Source: Xenopus tropicalis | Lineage: Eukaryota > Chordata > Amphibia > Anura > Pipidae | Direction: 5' to 3' | DNA length: 64,000 nucleotides | NCBI RefSeq assembly: GCF_000004195.4 | Contig: NC_030677.2 | Coordinates: 198,919,872-198,983,871 of the forward strand | In this document: positions 35,109 through 45,203 of the stretch, piece after piece | How the letters are laid out: every line of letters starts with the position of its first letter | Position numbering within the stretch: the first letter of the stretch is position 1 | Translations under genes and position numbers: made by a program | Notes under the pieces: generated by a model | The model's input: the letters and a program-made list of their open reading frames with translations, nothing else | What the model was told of the DNA's origin: nothing | Databases searched by the model: none

Positions 35109-35258
35109 CCAATTTTTGGACGTGCAACGAATTTTTCTGCGGCAAATTTTTTCATCCGTTTCGCGAAACAATCCGCCAATGGCGAAACAATCCACCAATG
35201 GTGAAACGCAGAAATTCGCTGCAAATCCATGCCTGGCGAAACATTTCGCCCATCACTA
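35109..35258 (-). mobile_element. Truncated CGAA-rich hAT, end fragment
   Basis: It ends GGCGAAACATTTCGCCCATCACTA (its last 8 bases, CATCACTA, lie at 35251-35258), the inverted form of TAGGGATGGGCGAAATG seen at 62608. The left part is lost at the junction with the Harbinger-like element. Confidence 0.7.
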
Positions 35259-35544
35259 GTGATGAGCGAATCTGTCTCGTTTTGCTTCACCGAAAAATTT
35301 GCGAATCTTTGAAAATATTTGCGAAAAATTAGCAAAACGGGGAAAATGTTGCGTGTCAAAACCATTTTCAGGCTCAACAATACGTTTGACGTGCGACAAT
35401 ACATTTCACGAGAGAGACATTTCTTTTTGGAACAAGACAACACGTCTGACGCGCAACAATTCTTTTGACGCTTGTGACAAAAAAAATCGGAAATCCGGAA
35501 ATTCCCCCCAAATCCATGCCTACGAATTTTTTCACCCATCACTA
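35257..35544 (+). mobile_element. CGAA-rich hAT, first copy of a tandem duplication
   Basis: It starts TAGTGATGAGCGAATCTG, sharing TA with the preceding fragment, and ends TTCACCCATCACTA, followed by TTTGTTACCC. The last about 70 bp plus about 100 bp of non-element flank are repeated at the right end of 35735-36545, so the two are related by a segmental duplication. Confidence 0.75.
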
Positions 35545-35734
35545 TTTGTTACCCATCACAATCAAAAATGTAGATTAAATTTATATATGGCCACTGGCAG
35601 CTGATACCGCGTTGAACCCGCTCTCCCACTATCCCACAGAGCAGACAGAATAGGCATTTGTCACACAATTTTTTCGTCACCCATGTCTTTTTTGTCTATA
35701 GGGGACTTACTGTACTTTGCCTTATCCTTGTTAC

Positions 35735-36545
35735 TAGTAATGAGCGAATCTGTCCCGTTTCGATTCACCAAAAAATCTGCACAATTCTTTTGATGAGAGA
35801 CAAATCTGTCCCGTTTCGATTCACCAAAAAATCTGCACAATTCTTTTGATGAGAGACAAATCTGTCCCGTTTCGATTCGCCAAAAAATCTGCACAATTCT
35901 TTTGATGAGAGACAAATCTGTCCCGTTTCGATTCGACCAAAAAATCTGCACAATTCTTTTGATGAGAGACAAATCTGTCCCGTTTCGATTCGACCAAAAA
36001 ATCTGCACAATTCTTTTGATGAGAGACAAATCTGTCCCGTTTCGATTCGACCAAAAAATCTGCACAATTCTTTTGATGAGAGACAAATCTGTCCCGTTTC
36101 GATTCACCAAAAAATCTGCACAATTCTTTTGATGAGAGACAAATCTGTCCCGTTTCGATTCGCCAAAAAATCTGCACAATTCTTTTGATGAGAGACAAAT
36201 CTGTCCCGTTTCGATTCGCCAAAAAATCTGCGAATCTTTCAAAATACCTGCGAAAGGGGGAAAATGTTGCTTGTCAAAAAACATTTTCGCTCTCGACAAT
36301 ACGTTTGACGCGAGACAGTACATTTCACGAGAGACAATTCTTTTTGGCGCAAGACAATTCTTTTGATGAGAGAGACAAATCTTTTTGACATGAGAGACAA
36401 TTCTTTTGATGAGAGAGACAGTTCTTTTTGGCGCAAGACAATATGTTTGACGTGCAACAATTCTTTTGACGCTTGTGACAAAAAAATCGGAAATCCGGAA
36501 ATTCCCCCCAAATCCATGCCTGCCGAATTTTTTCACCCATCACTA
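35735..36545 (+). mobile_element. CGAA-rich hAT with internal 56-57-bp array
   Basis: The flanks CTTGTTAC (35727-35734) and TTTGTTAC (36546-36553) form a one-mismatch 8-bp duplication. The termini are TAGTAATGAGCGAATC and CACCCATCACTA. Nine copies of a 56-57-bp unit (with TGTCCCGTTTCGATTC and CAATTCTTTTGATGAGAG) fill 35746-36235. Beyond them, shorter units around TTCTTTTGATGAGAGA repeat. Because 57 is a multiple of three, the 291-codon minus frame shows a 19-residue repeat; I regard it as an artefact. Confidence 0.88.
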
Positions 36546-36553
36546 TTTGTTAC

Positions 36554-37186
36554 CCATCAATCAAAAATGTAGATTAAATGTATATGTGGCCACTGGCAGC
36601 TTTCTACACTGATACCGGCTCTCCCACTGTCCCTCAGAGCAAACAGAATACGCCAGTTTCCAACGTAGGCAAGCTCGGCGCTTACTTTATGGGGACAATA
36701 AATGATTGTATCTCTGTTAGACGGAAATCCATCCTCCTGTACTGTAGGGGCCGAAGGAAAGCTTGCATGGTGCTGAAGTTTATTTTTTCTATTTTTGCCT
36801 GTGTTATGCCGGGATTATTTATTATCTCTGCCTTATAATAACCAGTCATGCAATTTCCATGCAGTATTTAGCAGACTCATGGGGCTCGCTAACATTCCTG
36901 AACAATATGCGTCTTTCAGATTATGAAACCATGTGGAAAGTAGCATGTTTACTCGCTCGTCCCCAGAAACATCCCTATCGTTGTGCTACACCCTGGCACT
37001 CAGGGGGCACGTTGGTTTGTACTGGGGTAGAAAAATGAGGAAAAAAATGGAAGTTTTTATATAAGCGACAGGGCAAGGAAATATACAGGTATGTAGGTAT
37101 AAAAGGATGATGCCCAAAACGCTGACAAACAATGAGCAGTAGAATCTCCTTGCTTTAGTATCATATTATATATCCCTTTCTATATA
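36554..37186. other. Flank shared with 35553-35660, then unassigned DNA
   Basis: 36554-36660 matches 35553-35655 (both contain GTGGCCACTGGCAGC-type or TGGCCACTGGCAGC sequence and CGGCTCTCCCACT-like text). Beyond this nothing is recognised. Confidence 0.5.
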
Positions 37187-38344
37187 CAGGTATGGGATCC
37201 ATTATCCGGAAAAACGTTATCCAGAAAGTTCCAGATTACGAAAAGGCCGTCTCCCATAGACTCTATTAGAAGCAAATAATTCTAATTTTTAAAAATGTTT
37301 TATTACTGTTTTATTATTACAGAGAAAAGGGAATCATTTAACCATGAAATAAACTCAATAGGGCTGTTCTGCCCCAATAAGGGGTAATTATATCTTAGTT
37401 GGGATCAAGTACAGGTACTGTTTTATTATTACAGAGAAAAGGGAATCATTTAACCATGAAATAAACTCAATAGGGCTGTTCTGCCCCAATAAGGGGTAAT
37501 TATATCTTAGTTGGGATCAAGTACAGGTACTGTTTTATTATTACAGAGAAAAGGGAATCATTTAACCATGAAATAAACTCAATAGGGCTGTTCTGCCCCA
37601 ATAAGGGGTAATTATATCTTAGTTGGGATCAAGTACAGGTACTGTTTTATTATTACAGAGAAAAGGGAATCATTTAACCATTAAATAAACCCAATAGGAC
37701 TGTTCTGCCCCCAATAAGGGGTAATTATATCTTAGTTGGGATCAAGTACAGGTACTGTTTTATTATTACAGAGAAAAGGGAATCATTTAACCATGAAATA
37801 AACCCAATAGGGCTGTTCTGCCCCCAATAAGGGGTAATTATATCTTAGTTGGGATCAAGTACAGGTACTGTTTTATTATTACAGAGAAAAGGGAATCATT
37901 TAACCATGAAATAAACCCAATAGGGCTGTTCTGCCCCCAATAAGGGGTAATTATATCTTAGTTGGGATCAAGTACAGGTACTGTTTTATTATTACAGAGA
38001 AAAGGGAATCATTTAACCATTAAATAAACCCAATAGGGCTGTTCTGCCCCAATAAGGGGTAATTATATCTTAGTTGGGATCAAGTACAGGTACTGTTTTA
38101 TTATTACAGAGAAAAGGGAATCATTTAACCATGAAATAAACCCAATAGGGCTGTTCTGCCCCCCAATAAGGGGTAATTATATCTTAGTTGGGATCAAGTA
38201 CAGGTACTGTTTTATTATTACAGAGAAAAAGGAAATTTATAAACAATTTGAATTATTTAATTAAAATGGAGTCTATGGGAGATGCCTTTCCATAATTCAG
38301 AACTTTCTGGATAACGGGTTTCAGGATAATAGATCCAATACCTG
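37187..38344 (+). mobile_element. TA-MITE with 113-bp array, copy 5 (both ends intact)
   Basis: It starts CAGGTATGGGATCC after TA (37185-37186) and ends AGATCCAATACCTG before TA (38345-38346). About eight monomers lie between 37303 and 38230. The first three share AAATAAACTCAATAGGG in place of CCCAATAGG, so they form a local sub-family produced by recent duplication. Confidence 0.88.
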
Positions 38345-38346
38345 TA

Positions 38347-39239
38347 TTTGATTATAATTAAGTCTATGGGAGATGACCTTCCAATAAATTGAATCTTTTC
38401 GACGACTGGTTTACGTTTATTTAAGTTCATTTTGCTCTAAGAGTGACAAAGCTTATTTGCTAGTTACGTACCTAGGCATTTTGCAGGGTTCTTTGCCTAA
38501 AAGTGTCAGCTCTGAAGTAGAGAAACCTATTGTAACCTATGGGCAGAACTGGTGCAAGTTTGCTCAGAATTCTTATGGCACAGTCAGAAAGTTTGAAAAT
38601 TCTTTTAATGGAAAAGCCTTTCCAGCTCCATCATATTTTTTTTATCATTTTTTTCAGGTGTAGCTACATTGCTGCCAATAAAATCTGCCCTTTTTTTCAT
38701 ATGAACTGACAGTCTCTACATGATTCCATCAGCCTAATAAGATTACATGGCTGGGGAGGATTTAGACTGAGAAGCTGAGTTGCTTTGTACTTATCACTAG
38801 GAAACACAAGCAGAAACATAACACAAGGCTCCCCAGAGACCAATCCCCTTTCCTGGATATGATGGAGGCCGCTCTGTCCCACTGTGGGCGCATTCATTAG
38901 CTTGGCTGCACATTGGAGTTTAGGGCACAGACGATCTTTGTTTCTATAAGGGAGTATTTAACTACACGTTCGGGTTGTTCCATGCAGATGTTGTTGAAAA
39001 GGAATAAACACTATGGGACAAGTTGGGGCAGAAAAGCAGATTCACTTGGTCTGAAATGTGATGCACCGGGCAGAGCACTTTATGTACATGTGAATAATAG
39101 CCCCAGTCAGATTAATATGCAGTGCTGCCTTATACACCCCATCTTCTACCCTATTACCCCTAGTACATATACACACTCTGCTGAACTAAGCTGTATCTGG
39201 TGTAGACACCCTAGGTGCCCTGAAGCTGCCACCCTAGGG
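38347..39239. other. Unassigned intergenic DNA
   Basis: A short second piece of the TA-MITE right arm (AAGTCTATGGGAGATGACC) lies at 38359-38380. Nothing else recognised. Confidence 0.45.
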
Positions 39240-39466
39240 CAGTGATCCCCAACCAGTGGCTCCGGGGCAACATGTTGCTCCCCAACCCCTTGGATGTTGC
39301 TCCCGATGCCCCCAAACCAGGGAGTTATTTTCTAATTCCTGGAAAGTTTTGGTTGCATTAAACATATGTACTGTATGCCCCTCCTATATGAATAGGGGCT
39401 ACCAATAGCCGTTTTTCATGCTTGTGTTGCTCCCTTACTCTTTTACATTTAAATGTGGCTCACAGA
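39240..39466 (+). mobile_element. hAT MITE (CCCCAACC family), copy c, truncated
   Basis: The left end CAGTGATCCCCAACCAGTGG follows CCCTAGGG. The right end stops at GTGGCTCACAG, losing the terminal GGTTGGGGATC block, and the next bases ATACCTAGGA resemble the left flank only in part. Internal deletion relative to copies a, b and d. Confidence 0.8.
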
Positions 39467-39479
39467 TACCTAGGAGCAA

Positions 39480-39710
39480 ATGTTTCACCAAAACAGCAGC
39501 AAAAACTTGCTGTGAAAAAATTCACCACAACAAAAAAGTTGCCGAGACAAAAAAGTCGTCGAGACAAAATTGTCGCCAAGACAAAAATGGCCATTGACTT
39601 TAATACATTTGGAGTGAAAAAAAAAGGCTGTGCGTAAAAAATTGAGTGCAATGCGTTTCACAAAATTTTCAGCAGATTTTTGGCGGGCGAAACGGGACAG
39701 ATTCGCTCAT
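39480..39710 (-). mobile_element. Partial CGAA-rich hAT fragment
   Basis: It ends GAAACGGGACAGATTCGCTC near 39710, the family terminus. The interior has repeated short AAAAAGTCGTCGAGACAAAA-like units. Left edge uncertain. Confidence 0.55.
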
Positions 39711-39920
39711 AGTATCATAGAAAGTTAGGTTGAAAAAAGATGCACGTCCATCACGTTCAACCATAATGCCTATATATAACCTGCCTAACTGCTAGTTGAT
39801 CCAGAGGAAGGCAAAAAACCCCATCTGAAGCCTCTCTAATTTGCCGCAGAGGGGAAAAAATTCCTTCCTGACTCCAAGATGGCAATCGGACCAGTCCCGG
39901 TCATCACTACTCACAGGTAA
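39711..39920 (-). mobile_element. LINE 3' tail (CR1-like), 5'-truncated
   Basis: Read on the minus strand it ends CTTTTTTCAACCTAACTTTC followed by ATGATACTATG-type octamer-like repeats. Upstream is GAATTTTTTCCCCTCTGCGG-like text shared with 43060-43230. There is no reverse transcriptase left. Confidence 0.7.
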
Positions 39921-40390
39921 AAAGGTAAGGGATCCCTCCCCAAGGCATGTCTTGGGGGGCTTATATGGAAAATTTAGCCCTGTCGATAACCAAAATCCAG
40001 ATGTAGTGCAAGGAGATGCACTCACTTATGGCCACATCAACAGTGTCAGTCACAGAGAATCCATGGAGTCACTGAATGAATAGACACCATCCATCATTTG
40101 CTTCCAAAGCCGATTCTTCTATTCCCCATAGTTGCGCTCCTCTTTAACCCTTCATAGTCAGTAGTTCCGTGGTTCCCACAAAGGCAATAGGTGCTTGTGA
40201 TGGAATTATGGGAAATAAAACAGTATTGTGGTTAAAAAAAAAGGTTGTCAATTTGCATCCAAAATTGCACTCTGCACATTACAGTTATGCTTATAGATGA
40301 GCCCTTGAAAGACATGGGGCTGTTGGCTGTGGGGTGAGGCAGATCATCCTTAGAAATAAAATTTCAGATAAAATAGGTTTACTTGTCCTT

Positions 40391-40780
40391 TTAAAGGGTA
40401 ACCCCATCCAAGAAAAACATTTACATAACAAAAGTAAAATAACTTACATTATCTAGAATACTGACATGATTATAAAGTTATTTGGTAATGTATCTGTCTG
40501 TCCCTTTTCTATTCTCTGCACTGCTTGTCCTGACTACTTGCACCACTGTAGCCTTAGCCAGCCCTCCTCTGTCCGGGACTACATTTCCCATGATGCCTTG
40601 CATGTTCTGTGACTAACACACCTGAATAAAGGAGAATCTCAAAAGTTTTCAAGGCATAATGGGAAGTGGAGCCGTTACAGTCTGCGACTCTTACACAAAT
40701 TCTTGCTTTATTACTGGAAGTTGTAACGTTTTTAACAAGGAAGTAAAATCTGCTCCTGTTGAACAAAAGGAGAGAGAGAA
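40391..40780 (+). mobile_element. Probable T2-type MITE, right end not found
   Basis: TTAAAGGGTAACCCCATCC at 40391 is a typical TTAA-AAGG terminus. The two inner inverted stretches (CATTTCCCATGATGCCTTG near 40579 and CAAGGCATAATGGGAAG near 40649) form a stem. I could not locate the matching right terminus. Confidence 0.5.
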
Positions 40781-41082
40781 ATGTCATGTTTGAAAAGAGT
40801 CCCTGTAACCTTCATGCTCTATAAATATGATTCTTTACTGACAAACTGATGCTAGGGGGCAGCTGCGGCCCTCTATAGGTTTGTATGGCTTTCACAGGCC
40901 ATGGGGTTCTAGCCATATTATCCCCCCCACGTACACACAAGTGAGATCTCCATGATCAGGGAACTAGAGCGAGAAAGAGTTGGCTTACAGAATTCAGCCT
41001 CATTCACATTTCTATTTCTGACCCAATTACAGTCATTTCTGTGTATAGGATTCTGCTGCTACAATCTCTACAGCAAGGCTCA
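40781..41082. other. Unassigned spacer
   Basis: Nothing recognised. Confidence 0.5.
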
Positions 41083-41090
41083 CATTAAGG

Positions 41091-41400
41091 CAGGGATCCC
41101 CAACCAGTGGCTCAGGGGCAACATGTTGCCCCCCAACCCCTTGGATGTTGCTCCCAGTGACCTCAAACCAGGGAGTTATTTTTGAATTCCTGACTTGGAG
41201 GCAAGTTTTGGTTGCATAAAAACCCAGTGTAATTGCCAAACAGAACCTCCTGTAGGCCGCCAGTCCAAATAGAGGCAACTAATAGCCTGTCACAACAACT
41301 ATTTGGCACCCCCGGGAATGTTTTTCCATACTTGTGTTGCTCTCCAACTCTTTTTACATCAGAATGTGACTCACATGTAAACAAAGGTTGAGCATCTCTG
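41091..41400 (+). mobile_element. hAT MITE (CCCCAACC family), copy d
   Basis: An exact 8-bp duplication CATTAAGG lies at 41083-41090 and 41401-41408. The left end is CAGGGATCCCCAACC and the right end GGTTGAGCATCTCTG. It is 310 bp long and more diverged than copies a and b. Confidence 0.93.
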
Positions 41401-41656
41401 CATTAAGGCATAGAATTAGTGTGTAATTAGATCAGAATCATTGTTTTTTATAAATTATTTTTCTATTCTCTGTATTTCATAACTTGACGTTCTGTCTTTT
41501 TTCTATTTTTATGTTTTTATTCTGTTTTTCCATTGCCTTTGCCCCATTTTCTTCCACTTACCCCTTTCCAACTCATTCCTATTACCTTCTTTCCCTTATA
41601 TGTTCCTTATTCCCCCAGTTCTCCTGCATCGCCACTGTTACTTTCCATTTTCTCAT
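41401..41656. other. Unassigned C/T-rich DNA
   Basis: A pyrimidine-rich stretch on the plus strand. The 147-codon frame starting here runs into the next hAT and is incidental. Confidence 0.45.
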
Positions 41657-41664
41657 GTCTTCAG

Positions 41665-42045
41665 TAGTGATGAGTGGATTTTTTCGCCAGGCATGGATTT
41701 GCAGTGAATTTCCGCATTTTGCCATTGGCGAATTGTTTTGCGAAACTTCTGTGAAAATTCGCAGCGGAAAAATTAGTTGCATGGATTTTTTTTGTTGCGC
41801 TTCAAATTGGTTGCGGTCAAGTCAAATTGGGTGTGTCCGAGTCAATAAAAGGGCATGGCACGTCAAATTTGGGAGCTGTTGCTGCAAAATAAGTTGTGGC
41901 AAAAAAGCACGGGCGACAAAAAAATAGATGCGGGAGACAAAAAACAGACGCAACAAATGCATTTCATGAATTTTTCATTAGTTCGCGAATTTTCTTGCCG
42001 TTTCGCAAATTTTATGACGAAGCGAAACAGATTCGCTCATCACTA
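41665..42045 (+). mobile_element. CGAA-rich hAT MITE (TAGTGATGAG ends)
   Basis: The flanks GTCTTCAG (41657-41664) and GTCTTCAC (42046-42053) form a one-mismatch 8-bp duplication. The termini TAGTGATGAG and CTCATCACTA are perfect inverted repeats. The left arm reads TTCGCCAGGCATGGATTTGC as in the copy at 62608. This copy and that one define the family. Confidence 0.92.
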
Positions 42046-42120
42046 GTCTTCACTTTCCCTTCCCTTTTCTACCCCCTCTCTTACTGCTTTCTTCTCTGGT
42101 CTTTCTGTTAACTTTACATA

Positions 42121-42823
42121 GAGACCCATTTATCAACATCCTCATTTTTGTGGTTTTGGAGGTTTTTGAAACCACAAATAAACTCATTTCCACTAAAACC
42201 ATGAAGGTTTAGTCATTTATTAAAATATCCAAATTGAAAAAGTGGGAACCAATTAAAATGAGGAACGAAAATGAAAAGAACGTGAGAACCACAAATTTGT
42301 TGTGGTTTTTACGTATTTCCACAAATCGTTGTGGATTTACAAACGAAGAAAACCCCCATAAAACCTCTAAAAGCACAAATTAAATAAAGATCGTTACAAT
42401 GTGCCTAGGAAAGCATTGACTTCTATATGACCTTGATGATGGCAACGTTTTGTATTAGTATCGTTCGTGTTAATTACGCTTAATAAAATATGAAACATTT
42501 GTGATTTTTTTACATTACAAAATTCAAGTTTTAAAAATTGTGGAAAAAAAAAGAAATATGAACAAGAAAACCACAACTACAATTTTTTGTGGTTTCTACA
42601 TTTTTTTTGCTACATTTTGTTACATTTTGCCTAGGACGGCTCCCACTGACTACATGACTTTGATAGTTTTAAGATGGAGAGTTTTGTATTAGTGTTTTTT
42701 GAGATTTTATATTTAATGAATCATGAAAAATTTGTTTTTTTTTTACACAAAAAATTGTAGTTTTGGCACAAAAACACGAATCATGGGGAAAAAAAGAAAT
42801 CTGAATGTTAGTTGATGCCCCCT
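42121..42823. mobile_element. Harbinger-like MITE pair or composite with AACCACAA motifs
   Basis: The left end ACCCATTTATCAACATCC and right end ATGTTAGTTGATGCCCCC form an imperfect inverted pair. The interior has many alternating GTGGTTTT and AAAACCACAA stems, as in 24214-24652. It may be two overlapping copies. Confidence 0.45.
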
Positions 42824-43060
42824 TTTGTCTCTGTTTTTCCAACTCTGGATTCTCCCAAACTCATTCTCTTCTGCTTCCACAATATTCTAACCTCCTGTTC
42901 TCCAGCTTCTTCATTCAGGCAGATATTCAAGTGCCTCTTTTCACTTGTTCACTTCTTTTCACCTGTTGAGAAACACCCCCAGTTTGTGACCTCTATAGTC
43001 CAACTCTGATGCTTTATTGTTACATTAGGGCTTACCCATTAGCGGAGTGGGCCAAGGAGT

Positions 43061-43577
43061 AACATAGTAAGTTAGGTTGAAAAAAGACGTACGTCCATCA
43101 CATTCAACCATAATGCCTATATATAACCTGCCTAACTGCTAGTTGATCCAGAGGAAGGCAAAAACCCCATCTGAAGCCTCTCTAATTTGCCACAGAGGGG
43201 AAAAAATTCCTTCCTGACTCCAAGATGGCTCTGGATCAACTTGTACTATGACATTAAATCTCATCTGCCACTTAGCTGCCCAGATTGCCAGTTGGTCAAG
43301 ATCCTGCTGCAGGGATGTCACATCCTGGATAGAATTGACTGGTCTGCAGAGTTTTGTGTCATCTGCAAACACTGATACATTACTCATAATACCCTCCCCT
43401 AAGTCATTTATGAACAAATTAAACAAAAGTGGACCCAGTACAGAACCCTGAGGGAACCCACTGAGAACCTTATTCCAAGTAGAGAATGTGCCATTAACAA
43501 CCCCCCTCTGTACCCGATCCTGTAGCCAGTTTTCTATCCATGTGCAAACAACTTCACTAAGACCAATAGACCTTAGA
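43061..43577 (-). pseudogene. CR1-like LINE fragment: RT joined to 3' tail
   Basis: The minus frame from about 43577 to 43139 reads GLSEVVCTWIENWLQDRVQ, then a LSGFPQGSVLGPLLFNLF block, then the catalytic VSVFADDTKL, then MRFNV. It then joins abruptly to the 3' untranslated region, so the rest of ORF2 is deleted. The tail ends CTTTTTTCAACCTAACTTAC and TATGTTACT, the octamer-like end of CR1-type LINEs. About 112 RT codons remain of a protein usually near 900. Confidence 0.85.
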
Positions 43578-43700
43578 AAAGTTAGAAAAAGCAAAGATCT
43601 GATTGGTTGCTACTGGCAACATGCTGGGAATTGATTGAAATAAATTGAATTTGTTTACAATATGCAGGGAGAACAATATAGGAAGAAACCGCAACACCTG

Positions 43701-43883
43701 GGGGCAGATTTATCAAAACGTGAGTGCAGAGATAATACATAAACTCACCCACTATCTATTCATTCCTATGGGTTTTTTAGAAGAATATTTATTCACCATT
43801 TGATAAATACGCTTCTTAAAATGAATAGAACTTGAGGTTTTTATGTATTAAACTCTAAACTCACATTTTGATAAATCTGCCCC
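43701..43883 (+). mobile_element. Harbinger-like MITE (GGGGCAGATTTATC ends), copy 1
   Basis: The ends GGGGCAGATTTATCAAAACG and TTTGATAAATCTGCCCC are inverted repeats. TTA follows on the right (43884-43886), but the left flank reads CTG. Internal TTCATTCCTATGGG and TAAATACGCTTCT match copy 2 at 45838. Confidence 0.75.
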
Positions 43884-44074
43884 TTAATAACGTCAGGGTG
43901 GTCTTTGCCTGTGTTTTATGCACAGCAGGGATTTCAATTCCATCCAACAAATGCAAACAAAGAAATCAAAGGTCATTCTTCTGAAACCAGAACAGGCTTC
44001 CCTACCGGCAGTCAGTATATGTAGGGGGCCTCATCCAGTAACTTCCAGTAAATGGTACTGGATTTTCAGCCTTA

Positions 44075-44434
44075 GGGGCAGATTTACTAATCCACGAACG
44101 GACTGAAAGCGTCCAAACGCATTTTTTTGTAATGATCGGTATTTTTGCAACTTTTTCGTCGCCGTTGCAACTTTTTCGTATATTTTCCGCGACTTTTTCG
44201 TCGCCGGCGCAAAAAAATCGGATTGGTTTTTCCACCGTTTACTAACGCTCAATACGGAAAAACCGCGGCGCCGACAAAAAAGTTGCACAAAATACGATAA
44301 AGTCACGACGGCGACGAAAAAGTCGCGACAAATACGAAAAATCGCGACAACTATGAAAAAGTCACAACATTTTTGTTTCCAATACGATTTTTTCCCTTTC
44401 GGGATTCGGATTCGTGGATTAGTAAATCTGCCCC
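44075..44434 (+). mobile_element. CGAA-rich Harbinger-like MITE, copy 2
   Basis: TTA at 44072-44074 and 44435-44437. The ends GGGGCAGATTTACTAATCC and GGATTAGTAAATCTGCCCC are perfect inverted repeats, and complementarity continues for most of the element. The 3-bp TTA duplication fits PIF/Harbinger. CpG-dense interior. Confidence 0.88.
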
Positions 44435-44475
44435 TTAGTGAACAAAGCCCTTGGTTTTCATGGAGGAGTTTTCTT

Positions 44476-44732
44476 GGAGGCAGATTTCTCAACATATAAG
44501 TTTTTTTAATTCTTCAAGCTTTCTTGAATTTGAAAATAATAAAAAAACTAAAAAAACTCTCATTTATTTCCCATTATATAGGATAGAAATGTACAAAGGG
44601 GAAAGCTAGAAGATGTGAAAATAATATTTGAAGGCAGTAAAATCAAAATTCTGTATTCTTTTATTAACTAAAATTGGTCCCAAAAACTCAAATTGAAAAC
44701 TGAAATTCAAATTTTGATAAATCTACCTCTTC
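44476..44732 (+). mobile_element. A-rich MITE (GGAGGCAGATTTCTC ends)
   Basis: The left end GGAGGCAGATTTCTC and right end GATAAATCTACCTC are imperfect inverted repeats. The interior contains CTTGAATTTGAAAATAATAA and GGTCCCAAAAACTCAAATTG. The neighbour 44733-45687 is a second copy of the same family. Confidence 0.65.
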
Positions 44733-44961
44733 TAGAATTTGAAAAAAAAAATTCAAAAAGTCAAAAATCTCGAATTTATTGCCTGTTTAAAGAATAAGTA
44801 AACCTTTTTTTCTATTAATAAAATTACTCTAAACAGCTTCCCAGCTTGCCTACCTTTGTCCCTCTGTTCTTTCTGACCTGGTTCCCCAGTTACAAGGTGC
44901 TCCATCCTCTCCTTCCTTGTTCAGAGTGAAGCTCCGCCCCCACTTCCTGTCCAGGTCTCTC

Positions 44962-45203
44962 CAGGGCCGGATTTCTGTTTTGGCCGCCCCGAGGCCGCCC
45001 CTGTTAGTAGCCCCCTCCCCACCTGTGCACATGCGCGAAAGCGGCACCCCCAGTGCGCATGCGCGAAAGCAGCACCCCCAGTGCGCATGCGCGAAAGCGG
45101 CACCCCCAGTGCGCATGCGCGAATGCGGCACCCCCAGTGCCGCCCCTAAACTTCTGCCGCCCTAGGCCCGGGCCTTTGTGGCCTCTCCACAAATCCGGGC
45201 CTG
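44962..45203 (+). mobile_element. GC-rich hAT MITE, innermost layer
   Basis: An exact 8-bp duplication GGTCTCTC lies at 44954-44961 and 45204-45211. The termini are CAGGGCCGGATTT and AAATCCGGGCCTG. It carries a 28-bp minisatellite. The 60-94-codon frames across it are repeat artefacts. Confidence 0.93.
45022..45137 (+). repeat. 28-bp minisatellite with TGCGCATGCGCG units
   Basis: Four units. Three carry TGCGCATGCGCG exactly (45054-45065, 45082-45093, 45110-45121) and one carries TGCACATGCGCG (45026-45037). The sequence matches the palindromic NRF-1 binding consensus recalled from the literature. Confidence 0.9.

Noticed and set aside
35661..36536. 291-codon minus frame with a 19-residue repeat
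   Set aside because: It lies wholly inside a hAT MITE, and the 57-bp unit explains the periodicity. 56-bp units break the frame in other copies.
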